In this document: one piece after another, positions 39,294-48,445 of the stretch
Numbering within the stretch: the stretch's first letter is position 1
Layout: each line of letters begins with the position of its first letter
Assembly: GCA_900551865.1 (NCBI GenBank)
Contig: URXV01000002.1
Location: 1-64,000, forward strand
Length of the DNA: 64,000 nucleotides
Source of the DNA: an uncultured Rickettsiales bacterium
GTDB taxonomy: Bacteria > Pseudomonadota > Alphaproteobacteria > RF32 > CAG-239
Reading direction: 5' to 3'
Position numbers and translations under genes: made by a program
The notes under the pieces: model-generated
Told to the model about the DNA's origin: nothing
Database searches by the model: none
What the model saw: the letters and a program-made list of their open reading frames with translations, nothing else

Positions 39294-40643
39294 ATGGTAT
39301 CATTAGCAGAAAAAATGGCTGCAAATATGGACGCGTCCGTCTTCAGCAAGGCGACGGATTTGAAAAAGCGCCTGTTGTTTACGGTCTTGGCGTTGATTGT
39401 TTTCCGCCTGGGAACCTTTATTCCTCTTCCGGGTATTGATTCCCGCGTGCTGGCTGAGATTTTTGCCAGACATTCAAACGGCATTTTGGGAATGTTTAAT
39501 ATGTTTTCCGGCGGTGCGTTGGAACGTATGACAATTTTTGCCCTCAATATTATGCCGTATATTTCGGCGTCGATTATCCTGCAGCTCGGGCAGTCCATCG
39601 TCCCTTCGCTTGCCGCTTTGAAAAAAGAAGGCGAGGCCGGACATCGCAAAATGATGCACTATACAAAACTTTTGACGGTTCTGATTACGATTGTTCAGGG
39701 ATACGGTATTGCCGTCGGGTTGATGAGTCTGGCTAACGGCGACGGTTCCAGCGCGGTTGTCATTGCGCCGTATACGTTTATCTTTTCAACGATTATTTCG
39801 CTGACCGGCGGCACGATGTTTATCGTCTGGCTGGGCGAACAAATTACGTCGCGCGGCGTCGGCAACGGTTCGTCGTTAATCATTACAGTCGGTATTATTG
39901 CCAATATTCCGTCGGCAATTGCACAGACTTTGGAATTGGGGCGCATCGGTTCGATGTCGCCGCTGGTTATTCTCAGCCTGTTTATCATGAGCATAGCTTT
40001 GGTCTTTATTATCCTGAAGGTTGAAATGGCTCAGCGCAAAATTCTGGTGCAGTATCCGAAGCGCCAGGTCGGCCTGCGCATGACGTCGGCCGAGAGTTCG
40101 CACCTGCCGTTGAAGGTTAATCCGACGGGCGTTATTCCGCCGATTTTTGCCAGCGCTTTGCTGCTGCTGCCGATTACGGTTGCCAACATCTGGTCCAACA
40201 ACGGGCCGGAATGGGTGCAGACGCTCAGCCGCTATCTGGGACACGGGCAGCCGTTGTATCTGGCTCTGTATGCCTTCTTAATCGTCTTTTTCGCTTTCTT
40301 CTATACCGCCGTTGTGGTCAATCCGGAAGAAACCGCGGACAATCTTAAGAAACACGGCGGCTTTATTGCCGGTATCCGTCCGGGCAAGAATACGGCCGAA
40401 TATCTGGATTATGTCGTTACCCGTCTGACGGTGCTCGGCGCGTTTTATCTGGCTGCGCTGTGTATACTGCCGGAAATCCTGATTGCGAAGCTGTCGGTTC
40501 CGTTCGTCTTGGGCGGCACGACCCTGCTTATCGTGGTTCAGGTAACAATGGATTTTATTACGCAGGTTCAATCGCACCTGATTGCCTATCAGTATGAAGG
40601 GCTTTTGAAAAAAGCTTCGCTGGTCAGCAAGAGAAAGAAATAG
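39294..40643 (+). CDS. secY: Protein translocase subunit SecY
   Basis: 450 residues with ten membrane segments, the channel of the Sec translocon. ATG 39294 follows AAGGAAA, and the protein starts MVSLAEKMAANMDASVFSK, as expected. Signature parts: GIDSRVL, NIMPYISASIILQL, GSSLIITVGI, and RKILVQYPKRQVG followed by PLKVNPTGVIPPIFAS (cytoplasmic loop that contacts SecA and ribosome). It normally follows rplO in the spc operon; here no ribosomal protein gene precedes it, so the operon is broken upstream. Confidence 0.96.
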   Translation: MVSLAEKMAANMDASVFSKATDLKKRLLFTVLALIVFRLGTFIPLPGIDSRVLAEIFARHSNGILGMFNMFSGGALERMTIFALNIMPYISASIILQLGQSIVPSLAALKKEGEAGHRKMMHYTKLLTVLITIVQGYGIAVGLMSLANGDGSSAVVIAPYTFIFSTIISLTGGTMFIVWLGEQITSRGVGNGSSLIITVGIIANIPSAIAQTLELGRIGSMSPLVILSLFIMSIALVFIILKVEMAQRKILVQYPKRQVGLRMTSAESSHLPLKVNPTGVIPPIFASALLLLPITVANIWSNNGPEWVQTLSRYLGHGQPLYLALYAFLIVFFAFFYTAVVVNPEETADNLKKHGGFIAGIRPGKNTAEYLDYVVTRLTVLGAFYLAALCILPEILIAKLSVPFVLGGTTLLIVVQVTMDFITQVQSHLIAYQYEGLLKKASLVSKRKK

Positions 40644-40646
40644 GAA

Positions 40647-41315
40647 ATGCCTGACAAAGATTTATTTGTGGTATTTACTGGCGCGCCCGGGTGCGGAAAA
40701 GGCACCCAGGCACGCATTTTGTGTGAAAAAGCCGGAATATGCCATCTTTCTACGGGAGAAATGCTGCGGGCGGAAATTAAGAGGGAAACGCCGCTGGGCA
40801 AAGAACTGAAAGAGGCGCTTGACGACGGCGGCTTTGCTTCCGACGAGCTGATTATCAGAATGGTTGAAGAGCGAATCGGCAAAGAGGACTGCCGGCACGG
40901 GTTTCTTCTGGACGGTTTTCCCCGGACGCTTAATCAGGCGGAAATTCTGGAAGAGATGCTGGCGGAAAAGAGGCAGAAACTTGATGCCGTGATTGAAATA
41001 CAGGTTCCCGACGAGATTATTATGGAACGCATATTGGGGCGCTATGCCTGTATGAAATGCGGCCGAGGGTATCATGACAAGTTTTTGAAACCGAAAATTT
41101 ACGGCGTCTGCGACGAATGCGGCGGAACGGAATTTTCCCGCAGACACGATGACAACCGGACGACGGTGCATAACCGGCTGGTCAATTTCCGTGCCCTTAC
41201 TTACCCGACTATTCCCTTTTTTGAAAAGAAGGGGCTGCTCCGATGCGTAGACGGAACGGGAACGATTGAGGCCGTGGCCGGAAAGATTGAAAGAGTGCTC
41301 GGGCTGGCAGAGTAA
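40647..41315 (+). CDS. adk: Adenylate kinase, zinc-lid type
   Basis: 222 residues. Adk interconverts ATP + AMP and 2 ADP. P-loop GAPGCGKGT at residues 12-20, AMP-binding STGEMLRAEI and LDGFPRTLNQAE. The lid carries a zinc site with CMKCGRGYHD and CDECGG. Starts three bases after secY's stop. Confidence 0.95.
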   Translation: MPDKDLFVVFTGAPGCGKGTQARILCEKAGICHLSTGEMLRAEIKRETPLGKELKEALDDGGFASDELIIRMVEERIGKEDCRHGFLLDGFPRTLNQAEILEEMLAEKRQKLDAVIEIQVPDEIIMERILGRYACMKCGRGYHDKFLKPKIYGVCDECGGTEFSRRHDDNRTTVHNRLVNFRALTYPTIPFFEKKGLLRCVDGTGTIEAVAGKIERVLGLAE

Positions 41316-41476
41316 TTCTGAGCGGGAGGTAATTCGGCGCGGTATTGCCCGGCAGGGACACAAGCTTCTTTTTGATTCGGAAATGTTGGTTGATGATGGA
41401 AATGGCGATTCGTGAAATGCCTGTTTAATAATTTGTAAAAATTGTTAAAAATTTTGTATTTTTTTTAAAAGAACTG

Positions 41477-41504
41477 TTGACTCTATTAAATTATGCCCTA
41501 TAAT
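41477..41504 (+). promoter_or_regulatory. Sigma70-type promoter of rpsM-rpsK-rpoA
   Basis: TTGACT at 41477-41482, TATAAT at 41499-41504, spacer 16. This near-consensus promoter 70 bases upstream of rpsM separates it from secY-adk. Confidence 0.85.
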
Positions 41505-41574
41505 CCGCATTAATTTTGAAAAGTGGTGATCAACTTTTTGAATGGTTTAATTGTTTAAATAATGGAGAGTTAAT

Positions 41575-41943
41575 TTGGCTCGTATAGCTGGTGTAAATAT
41601 TCCTACCGCCAAGAAATTAGAGATTGCACTGACCTCTATCTATGGCATAGGGAGAGAAACAGCACAGGTTATCTGTGCAAAAGCGGGCGTTGCTGGTGAA
41701 CGCCGCGTTCATGAACTGACGGACGAAGACATTGCCAAAGTCCGTGAAGTAATTGACAAAGACTACCTTGTTGAAGGCGAACTGCGCCGTGATGTTGCGG
41801 TTAATATCAAACGCCTGATGGATTTGGGCTGTTACCGCGGCCTGCGCCATCGTAAAGGCCTGCCCGTACGCGGCCAGAGCACGAAGCAGAACGCGAGAAC
41901 CCGCAAGGGCAAGCGCAAGACCGTGGCTAACAAGAAGAAGTAA
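41575..41943 (+). CDS. rpsM: 30S ribosomal protein S13
   Basis: 122 residues starting at TTG 41575, with GGAGAG at 41563-41568 before it and no better start. S13 contacts the P-site tRNA and forms intersubunit bridges. ARIAGVNIP at the start, YGIG for the tRNA contact, [22 protein letters not shown] at the C-terminus are as expected. Confidence 0.96.
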   Translation: MARIAGVNIPTAKKLEIALTSIYGIGRETAQVICAKAGVAGERRVHELTDEDIAKVREVIDKDYLVEGELRRDVAVNIKRLMDLGCYRGLRHRKGLPVRGQSTKQNARTRKGKRKTVANKKK

Positions 41944-41954
41944 GTGAGGCAGTG

Positions 41955-42338
41955 ATGGCAAAAACAGTAGTTAAAAGAAAAGAGAAAAAGAACATCACAT
42001 CCGGTGTTGCTCATGTAAATTCTACATTTAACAATACAAGAGTTACGATTACGGACGCTCAGGGAAATACAGTTTCCTGGTCGACTGCCGGTGCTCAGGG
42101 CTTTAAAGGCTCCAGAAAGTCTACGCCTTATGCTGCGCAGGTTGCTGCGGAAGAAGCCGGTAAGAAAGCTCAGGAAAACGGTATGAAGACATTGGAAGTC
42201 GAAGTTAAAGGGCCGGGTTCGGGACGCGAATCGGCAATCAGAGCTTTGCAGGTTATCGGTTTTACCATTACTTCCATCCGCGATGTAACTCCTATTCCGC
42301 ATAACGGCTGCCGTTTAAGAAAACGCCGCAGAGTTTAA
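41955..42338 (+). CDS. rpsK: 30S ribosomal protein S11
   Basis: 127 residues from ATG 41955, GTGAGG 8-10 bases before it. S11 sits in the platform and helps select mRNA. Ends with the characteristic [17 protein letters not shown] Lys-rich N-terminus is normal. Confidence 0.96.
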   Translation: MAKTVVKRKEKKNITSGVAHVNSTFNNTRVTITDAQGNTVSWSTAGAQGFKGSRKSTPYAAQVAAEEAGKKAQENGMKTLEVEVKGPGSGRESAIRALQVIGFTITSIRDVTPIPHNGCRLRKRRRV

Positions 42339-42420
42339 TTTTTAAGTTTTGGCAGAGGAAGGTTCGCCTTCCTTCTGCCTGTTTGAGTGTAGCGTATAAA
42401 CTAGTAAAGAGGGTATTCCG

Positions 42421-43431
42421 GTGATTCAGAAGAATTGGCAAGAACTTATAAAACCAACTAATCTAGAGGTTGTTCCAGGCGAAGGCAGGAATGTTGCTAA
42501 GATAGTTGTCGAACCTTTAGAGAGAGGTTTTGGTTTAACTCTGGGTAACGCGCTGAGAAGAGTTTTGTTGTCTTCTTTGCAGGGCGGAGCGGTTACCGCA
42601 GTAAAAATTGACGGCGTGCTGCATGAATTTTCGGTTATCGAAGGTGTGCGCGAAGATGTTACCGATGTTATCCTGAATATCAAGGGACTCGCTGTAGCGG
42701 TTCATTCCGAAGGGCAGAAGACGATGCGCCTGAAGGCTGAAGGGCCGATGGTTGTTACGGCAGGGATGATTGAAACCGGTCATGACGTTGAAATTATGAA
42801 TCCGGATCATGTCATCTGCACGCTTGATGCGGGGGCGAAAATCGCTATGGAGCTGACGGTCGGAACCGGCAAAGGCTATGTTCCGGCAGTTCAGAACAAG
42901 ACTGCAGATGCTCCAATCGGTTTGATTGCAGTTGACGCGATTTATTCTCCGGTAAGGAAAGTATCGTACAAGGTTGACAAAACCCGTGTCGGGCAGAATA
43001 CAGATTATGACAAACTGACAATGGTTGTTGAAACCAACGGCGTGGTTACGCCGGAAGATGCGGTTGCCTTATCGGCAAGAATCCTTCAGGATCAGTTGAA
43101 GCCGTTCATTAATTTTGACGAACCTGAAAGCGAAGCCGAAGATATTAAGGAAGAACTGCCGTTTGACAGAAATCTTCTGCGCAAGGTTGACGAGCTTGAA
43201 TTGTCGGTTCGTTCGGCAAACTGCCTGAAGAATGACAATATCGTTTACATCGGCGATCTGGTTCAGAAAACGGAAGCGGAAATGCTCCGGACGCCGAACT
43301 TTGGCCGCAAATCTTTGAATGAAATCAAGGAAGTTTTGGCGAAGATGGGCATTCATCTTGGTATGGAAACCCCGGGGTGGCCGCCGGAGAATATTGAAGA
43401 ATTAATTAAAAAATGTGATGAACATTTTTAA
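42421..43431 (+). CDS. rpoA: RNA polymerase alpha subunit
   Basis: 336 residues from GTG 42421. N-terminal domain ([18 protein letters not shown]...) dimerises and contacts beta and beta'. C-terminal domain ([16 protein letters not shown] in the form [16 protein letters not shown], then [17 protein letters not shown]) contacts UP elements and activators. A 25-residue extension follows the last conserved helix ([25 protein letters not shown], acidic). rplQ (L17), which follows rpoA in nearly all bacteria, is absent; two terminators come instead. Confidence 0.96.
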   Translation: MIQKNWQELIKPTNLEVVPGEGRNVAKIVVEPLERGFGLTLGNALRRVLLSSLQGGAVTAVKIDGVLHEFSVIEGVREDVTDVILNIKGLAVAVHSEGQKTMRLKAEGPMVVTAGMIETGHDVEIMNPDHVICTLDAGAKIAMELTVGTGKGYVPAVQNKTADAPIGLIAVDAIYSPVRKVSYKVDKTRVGQNTDYDKLTMVVETNGVVTPEDAVALSARILQDQLKPFINFDEPESEAEDIKEELPFDRNLLRKVDELELSVRSANCLKNDNIVYIGDLVQKTEAEMLRTPNFGRKSLNEIKEVLAKMGIHLGMETPGWPPENIEELIKKCDEHF

Positions 43432-43454
43432 GAGAATCTAAAATATTGTGGAAG

Positions 43455-43484
43455 GGCTCACGATGAAAATCGTGAGCCTTTTTG
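43455..43484 (+). terminator. Rho-independent terminator after rpoA
   Basis: Perfect 10-bp stem (ggctcacgat / atcgtgagcc) with a gaaa loop and T5. It stands 24 bases after rpoA's stop. Confidence 0.92.
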
Positions 43485-43490
43485 TAACAA

Positions 43491-43523
43491 GAAAACCCGG
43501 CTAGGCCGGTGGGTTTCTTTTTG
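43491..43523 (+). terminator. Second tandem terminator after rpoA
   Basis: gaaaaccc-ggc and gcc-..gggtttc arms followed by tttttg. Two terminators in a row imply that the ribosomal unit ends here. Confidence 0.6.
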
Positions 43524-43626
43524 TATACTGAATGCAAAAGTTTCGGAAAACTGTGCGCTAGACATATAGTTCAGCCGTATCGGTATCTTTGATATTTTGT
43601 TTTAAAGGGAGAATACAGCTGCTTGC

Positions 43627-43650
43627 TGAAAAAAAACGTACCATTTTTTT
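43627..43650. repeat. Poly-A/CGT/CC/poly-T element, second copy
   Basis: tgaaaaaaaacgtacca followed by seven T. It is nearly identical to 14893-14914 upstream of the Pmp-like autotransporter (A8, CGT, one base, CC, T6). A third looser copy is at about 43709. Confidence 0.5.
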
Positions 43651-43783
43651 CATCAACTATCAAGAAAAAAATAATAATTAAATTCAGTTGATTAGCTCGT
43701 TTATTTTGCGAAGAAAAAAACGGTACGATATTTTTAAACATTTATTCTGTGCGAGAATTGATATTGTAAAAGGAGAATGTGCC

Positions 43784-45205
43784 ATGACCAAAAGTTATAA
43801 TGAAATTTTCAATGCGGAGCAAAAGCAAAAAAATGAGCTTATTTATGCTGCTAATGGAATGTACGAGGCTAGGCTGTATTCTCACTTAAGTACTAAAGAG
43901 GAATACGAAGCCGTGCGCGAAGAATATAGGAGACGCAGCAGAAGGGCACGTTTGGAGAACGTGGAAAGAGCCTCTTCTCCGTATTCAAAGGGGTACATAC
44001 AAGCGGATTGCGATATATTTTATGATGTGCCGGGGAAAGGCCGTTCCGCTGTTTTTGTCGATGACCATGGAGAGGGATATACGGTGGATAATCTGCCGAA
44101 AGATTTTGATCCGAAGTCGTGTCTGTTCAGTTTTAAATATGATGAACAAACAGGTAAGATATGTTCCGCAATAACGGTTGAACATTATAATGACAAAGGT
44201 TATTGTGATTCGGCATGGTTTTTAGATAAAGAGCCATCTGGAAAGTATGAGGCTTATTCATTTTCTAGTCAGGCACTGGCAAATATTACATATGATAGGA
44301 ATAGAGCCATTAGGTTTGGAGAACATTCTGCTCCGGGGAAATGGCCTGTGTTTAAGGCGGAAAGTAGAGAAGAAATAGATTCCTGGGAGCAAAAAAATAT
44401 GGGGATAACGCTGATGGGGTCTGATATAGAGAGGTATGATAGATTGATGGCAAAACTTGATTATGCAAAGGATAAGCTTACGGATCGGGAATTAGAGGGG
44501 AAAGTTTCAGTAGTAGAATTGGCCGCGCAGGCAGAAGAAGCCAGATTGGTCGCGCAAGCAAAAGAAGCCAGGGCTCACCAATCAGCTACTGACCTTGTTA
44601 AGCGGTATGGAGTTGAAACGGGGTATAAAAGATTGGCAGAGTTGCTGTTTTGTGGGGATTTAAAGGCCGCTCAGCAGTTAGCCGAAAAGCTGGTACAGCC
44701 GGAACCTCCACTCTACTTCGATTCCCGGTTTGCGTATCGGATCTTTGGGTCGAAAAGGCGAGGCAACATAGTGGATAAACTGCGCGCGGGTATGCAAAAA
44801 GCTCGCTCTGCCTTCGGCCGTAAAAAGCAAAAAGTACAGGAAGCGTTATCTAACCACGAGCAGCTGGGAGTTAAAACGGAGTATATAAAAATGGCAGAGT
44901 TGCTGTTTAATGGGGATTTAGAGGCCGCCCAGCAGTCAGCCGAAAAGATTGTAAAGCCGGAAAGCCAAGACAAAGCAGCGGGTAAAACGCGCGCAGGTAC
45001 ACAAGAAGCTCGCTCTGCCTCCGGCCGTAAAGAGCAGAAAGTACAGGAAGCGTTAGCGAGATGCGATAAGGCTTTGGAAAAAGGAATTGCTCCATCGCAG
45101 GGAGAACGGCAGAAATCGCCGCAGGAAGAAAAAAACGAAAAAGGTTTTGTGGGAAAATTAAAACCAATGATGCTTCGTAAACTGAAAGGGAATAGCGGAC
45201 ATTAG
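43784..45205 (+). CDS. Unknown protein with internal duplication
   Basis: 473 residues from ATG 43784 (AGGAG before it). A globular N-terminal part (about 1-230; SSPYSKGYIQADCDIFYDVPGK, DNLPKDFDPKSC) is followed by a helical charged part with two copies of a unit: GV.T.Y..(L/M)AELLF.GDL.AAQQ.AEK at residues 276-306 and 362-392 (258 bases apart), each followed further on by RAG.Q.ARSA.GRK.QKVQEAL. The C-terminus is basic. Cytoplasmic, unrecognised. The second copy of the unit is shortened by about 19 residues. Confidence 0.65.
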   Translation: MTKSYNEIFNAEQKQKNELIYAANGMYEARLYSHLSTKEEYEAVREEYRRRSRRARLENVERASSPYSKGYIQADCDIFYDVPGKGRSAVFVDDHGEGYTVDNLPKDFDPKSCLFSFKYDEQTGKICSAITVEHYNDKGYCDSAWFLDKEPSGKYEAYSFSSQALANITYDRNRAIRFGEHSAPGKWPVFKAESREEIDSWEQKNMGITLMGSDIERYDRLMAKLDYAKDKLTDRELEGKVSVVELAAQAEEARLVAQAKEARAHQSATDLVKRYGVETGYKRLAELLFCGDLKAAQQLAEKLVQPEPPLYFDSRFAYRIFGSKRRGNIVDKLRAGMQKARSAFGRKKQKVQEALSNHEQLGVKTEYIKMAELLFNGDLEAAQQSAEKIVKPESQDKAAGKTRAGTQEARSASGRKEQKVQEALARCDKALEKGIAPSQGERQKSPQEEKNEKGFVGKLKPMMLRKLKGNSGH

Positions 45206-45564
45206 ATAAAAGGACACAGGGGCATTTGTCGAGAGGGCTTTAGCTAAAATGATACAACAGAAATTAGGTTTTTACCAATGAGCGACGAGGGCTGGCACAT
45301 GTATTGCCAGCCCTTTAAGTATGAAGAATGTTACATTCTTAAGGCTTGTACCGGCAAGTTTGGGTGGGATGGTGATAGTTGCAAAGGAAAGCGGCTTAAA
45401 TATGGCAGGTTAGTTTAAAAACAGGAGGAGAAACCGATACTAACGGTGTTAATGTTTTTTTAATCCGGGAGGATTAAAGTTTAACCGGGGCAGGCATTTG
45501 CAGATAAGATGTTTAAAGCAGTTGAAAGCCAGGAAAAGAAAAAGTTTGCGGAGGTGCGAAAATT
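45206..45564. other. Intergenic region with terminator hairpin
   Basis: A hairpin at 45288-45316 (agggctggc / gccagccct) with a short T tail may end the upstream gene. A possible 46-residue Cys-containing frame (45278-45418) crosses the hairpin and is not counted as a gene. A GGAGGAG at 45423-45429 is not followed by a matching start. Confidence 0.4.
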
Positions 45565-46518
45565 ATGTTTAAGGCAAAAAAGCTGAACAAGCTTGTAGCT
45601 GCGGGAATTATTACCCAGACACAAAAGCAGCAGATTTTAGAATATGATGACAATGCGGACAGCCTTGCTTTGGTCAGTCGGGCATTGATGTTGCTGGGGA
45701 TTTTTACCGTCGGGCTGGGCATCATTTCTCTGGTTGCGTCCAACTGGCATGATATCGGCAGGACGGCAAAGCTGGCAACAATGTTGGCATTGCTTGCGGG
45801 TACCGGAGGCCTGGCCTGGCATTGGCAGAGTCAGGGAAAATGTGCAGCGGCAGAAAAAATGCTGCTGGGAGAGTTTTTTCTTGTCGGTGCAGGCATAGGT
45901 CTGATTATTCAGGTTTTTCAGCTCAGCGGCGGAAAAATCTATGACCCTTTGGCTGTCTGGTGTCTGGTTTCCGCTCCGCTTTTGTTTGTTACGGGGCAAA
46001 AGCTGGTTTCTTACTTTTGGGTACCGTTGTTTTTGGTTTGGGGAATTATTTATGTCTGCGACAATGTTGCAGATGTTGTTTGGAATTTTGAAGTTTTGAT
46101 GGTCGTTTTGCTGGCGGCAGCCGGGTGCGGCTGCGGGATAGCGGGGCTTTTTCCCGGATTTTCTGCCGGAAATGTTTTGAAACAGGAAGCATTGGCCGCA
46201 TTTTATGTTGTTTTGGCCGGTTATATCCTGATTGGCGGTTTTGACGGTTATGACGGGCTGATGACATTAGGGCGGGCAGCAGCCATACTGGCGGTGTTGT
46301 CGCTGCTGTTTATGCGGTTCGGCAGGTATGCGCTAATCAGGCGCAATATTAAACTGGGCGGATTGATTGTTGCCATGCTTTATATTAATCTCGGGACGGA
46401 GTTGGGACTGTTTGAAACGGGCATGGGATTGATTGTCAGCGGCGCTTTGCTGATATTGCTGCTTAAATATGTTCCGAGGGCGGTTCGTTTGGTGAGCGAG
46501 GAGAAGAAAAATGCGTGA
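45565..46518 (+). CDS. DUF2157 membrane protein
   Basis: 317 residues with a short cytoplasmic N-terminal helix (KAKKLNKLVAAGIITQTQKQQIL), typical of DUF2157, and about ten hydrophobic segments. The usual LG...L.GL.ASNW..I pattern is at LMLLGIFTVGLGIISLVASNW. It overlaps the next gene by eight bases; the pair DUF2157 plus GDYXXLXY is common in proteobacteria. Function unknown. Confidence 0.85.
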   Translation: MFKAKKLNKLVAAGIITQTQKQQILEYDDNADSLALVSRALMLLGIFTVGLGIISLVASNWHDIGRTAKLATMLALLAGTGGLAWHWQSQGKCAAAEKMLLGEFFLVGAGIGLIIQVFQLSGGKIYDPLAVWCLVSAPLLFVTGQKLVSYFWVPLFLVWGIIYVCDNVADVVWNFEVLMVVLLAAAGCGCGIAGLFPGFSAGNVLKQEALAAFYVVLAGYILIGGFDGYDGLMTLGRAAAILAVLSLLFMRFGRYALIRRNIKLGGLIVAMLYINLGTELGLFETGMGLIVSGALLILLLKYVPRAVRLVSEEKKNA

Positions 46519-46930
46519 AAAGGTAAAAAATCTGGTCTTGATTATGATGCCGGCGGTTTTGCTTGCGGCATGGGCCGGGTATCTTCTATGGCAGATTTCA
46601 GCCGGAATGCCGGTAAAAATCAAGCTGCGCGGATATGACCCGCGGGACTTGCTGGCCGGGCAGTATATCAGCTATGTGCTGGACTGGGAAGCGACAGACT
46701 GTGCTCAGTTTGCGCAGGGCATATGCCCGAAAGACGAATTTGAAAGCTATGGGAAAAACCGGGGGCGTTTTTATGTACCGGAGCACTTGGCCAAGCCGTT
46801 GGAGCAGGATATTCAAAACAGCAACAATGTTGCGGAGATGGTCTTTTCGTATCGGAAAGGGCGGCAACCGTATGTCCTGAACCTTTTGGTCAACGGCAAA
46901 ACGTGGAATGGGCGCGAGAGCTCTTTTTAA
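46511..46930 (+). CDS. GDYXXLXY-family protein
   Basis: 139 residues. One N-terminal membrane helix (VLIMMPAVLLAAWAGYLLWQI), then the family segment GYDPRDLLAGQYISYVLDW, where the usual sequence is DPRDLLRGDYVxLxY; the GDY is changed to GQY. The rest is a periplasmic domain. Partner of the preceding DUF2157 gene. Confidence 0.8.
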   Translation: MREKVKNLVLIMMPAVLLAAWAGYLLWQISAGMPVKIKLRGYDPRDLLAGQYISYVLDWEATDCAQFAQGICPKDEFESYGKNRGRFYVPEHLAKPLEQDIQNSNNVAEMVFSYRKGRQPYVLNLLVNGKTWNGRESSF

Positions 46931-47181
46931 AACAAATTTACAGGTGCTTATAACTGTTTTTGAACAGAAAACGGTTTATCTGAAACATATCGGAATGCGA
47001 TTTGAGCGCTTTAGCTTGGCGGACGTATGCGAATGCAGCCTGAATGCCATGCATTACGGCGGAATTGGGAGCTGTTGTTTTGGTGGAGAAAAACAGTTCT
47101 TTTTTGACAATATAAAATGGTATGTTATTTTAGAGCCAATTACAAAATTATTATACTTACTTATATGTTAATTCTACAATT

Positions 47182-47784
47182 ATGAAGAAACTTGATGTTC
47201 TGGGTGAAGTGGCGTTAATGTATATGCCTGCATCCGATGAGTTAAGAGATTACCTCAGGCATTTCCGTTTGGAACCGGCCAGCGAGGTAAAGTTTTTGGA
47301 ACTGGCCGACCGGGAGTTGAAAAACGCTTATCTGCAACGGTATGCGTTGTCGCCGCAAGGGGAAATTTTCCTTTTGCAGCAGGAAGACATCAGCGATGCC
47401 GTCGGGTACTTTGCGGAGTGGCCCCTGTCTGCCGAAGCGCAAAAGCAGATGCTGGCAGATGCACGTTTGGAGCTTGTCCTTGCGTATGTCCAGCGACATG
47501 ATTTGGGGGCTGAGGCGGAAAGTCTGCTGTTTGTACCCGAGCTGGCGGAGGCTGCCAGGCTGTATGTGCGTTTGTATCCTCTGTTTGAGGCATCGGAAGC
47601 CAAGATGATGGCGATGGAAGATGCCGCGATGGTTGCAGATTATTTGGAACATGATGGTTTGCACGAGGCGGCAGAGCTGATGCTGCTGTCGAATACATTT
47701 TGCCATTTGGCTCCCGCTTATGCGGAAAAGTGGGGGTTTGGCGAGAAAGCAGCCAGGGAGTTTGCACAAAAAAGCGGAAAGTAG
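47182..47784 (+). CDS. Protein built from seven 26-residue helical repeats
   Basis: 200 residues. From Leu4 the entire chain is divided into exact 26-residue units beginning at 4, 30, 56, 82, 108, 134 and 160, plus a 15-residue end. Consensus: Leu at position 1, a small residue then Glu/Gln at 5-6, hydrophobic at 9-10, and Tyr at 21 in nearly every copy. No gaps between units. This implies a right-handed helical-hairpin solenoid, probably for protein binding. No signal peptide. A convergent neighbour is built from 24-residue units of the same pattern. Unknown family to me. Confidence 0.65.
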   Translation: MKKLDVLGEVALMYMPASDELRDYLRHFRLEPASEVKFLELADRELKNAYLQRYALSPQGEIFLLQQEDISDAVGYFAEWPLSAEAQKQMLADARLELVLAYVQRHDLGAEAESLLFVPELAEAARLYVRLYPLFEASEAKMMAMEDAAMVADYLEHDGLHEAAELMLLSNTFCHLAPAYAEKWGFGEKAAREFAQKSGK

Positions 47785-47807
47785 TTTTTCAGAACGGTTT
47801 CGGTAAT

Positions 47808-47837
47808 AAAAAAGGGCTTCATACGAAGCCCTTTTTT
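47808..47837. terminator. Bidirectional terminator between the two repeat-protein genes
   Basis: aagggcttc / gaagccctt stem, atac loop, with six A on one side and six T on the other. Confidence 0.92.
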
Positions 47838-47881
47838 AAAGTCAAGTACAGAAAGAAATTCCCAGATGGGATGTCTTCGGA

Positions 47882-48259
47882 TTAAAAGTATCCGTAAACC
47901 CGGTTTAAGCGCGAATTGTGCAGCTTGCGCAACAATTGTTCGGCTTTGGGACAGAGCTTATGCCGGTATGCGGCAAGCAGTTTCGGACGCAGGCTCAGAA
48001 CCAAAAGAATCTGATTTTCTTCTTCCAGTTCAAACCGATACTCTTTAAGCATCTGGCGCTGTCCCGTTTCAACCATCTTCTTTTCGGCCAGCGGATGCAG
48101 CTTATGGGTGTAAGCCGCCAGCATTTTGGGACGGTTGGAGGTTACGAGCCTGACTTCGGCATCAAGGCATAATTTGTCTTTGCAGCCGTACATTGTCAAA
48201 TACCCCTGCTGCACCATTTTGATTTGAGCGAGGGACTTTCTGGTCTTGTTTTTAGACAT
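47882..48259 (-). CDS. Protein built from 24-residue helical repeats
   Basis: 125 residues. After a basic N-terminus the chain has four exact 24-residue units beginning at 30, 54, 78 and 102, and ends precisely at the end of the last. Consensus: Leu at 1, Ala-Glu at 5-6, hydrophobic at 9-10, Tyr at 21 followed by a basic pair; for example LCLDAEVRLVTSNRPK then MLAAYTHK. It is the same pattern as in the 26-residue repeat protein encoded convergently, less two residues. Strongly basic overall, so RNA or DNA binding is possible. Confidence 0.6.
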   Translation of the reverse strand: MSKNKTRKSLAQIKMVQQGYLTMYGCKDKLCLDAEVRLVTSNRPKMLAAYTHKLHPLAEKKMVETGQRQMLKEYRFELEEENQILLVLSLRPKLLAAYRHKLCPKAEQLLRKLHNSRLNRVYGYF

Positions 48260-48445
48260 GAGAAATAAAAATTAAGTTTGACATAATATTAATTAACACG
48301 TTATTTATTTAATCATAAAAAAGCACTGTTGGCAAGAGAAAAAAGGGATAAAATGTTTCTTGCCTTTTGGGGGGGCGTTTTCAGAGAATTTTAGGGATTG
48401 CGGCATTAAGAAACACGCAGTGTATTAAGGAAGGAGCAGCGGAAA

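Noticed and set aside
45278..45418. Possible 46-residue Cys-containing protein
   Set aside because: A terminator-like hairpin lies inside it and the start region is weak; it may be chance.
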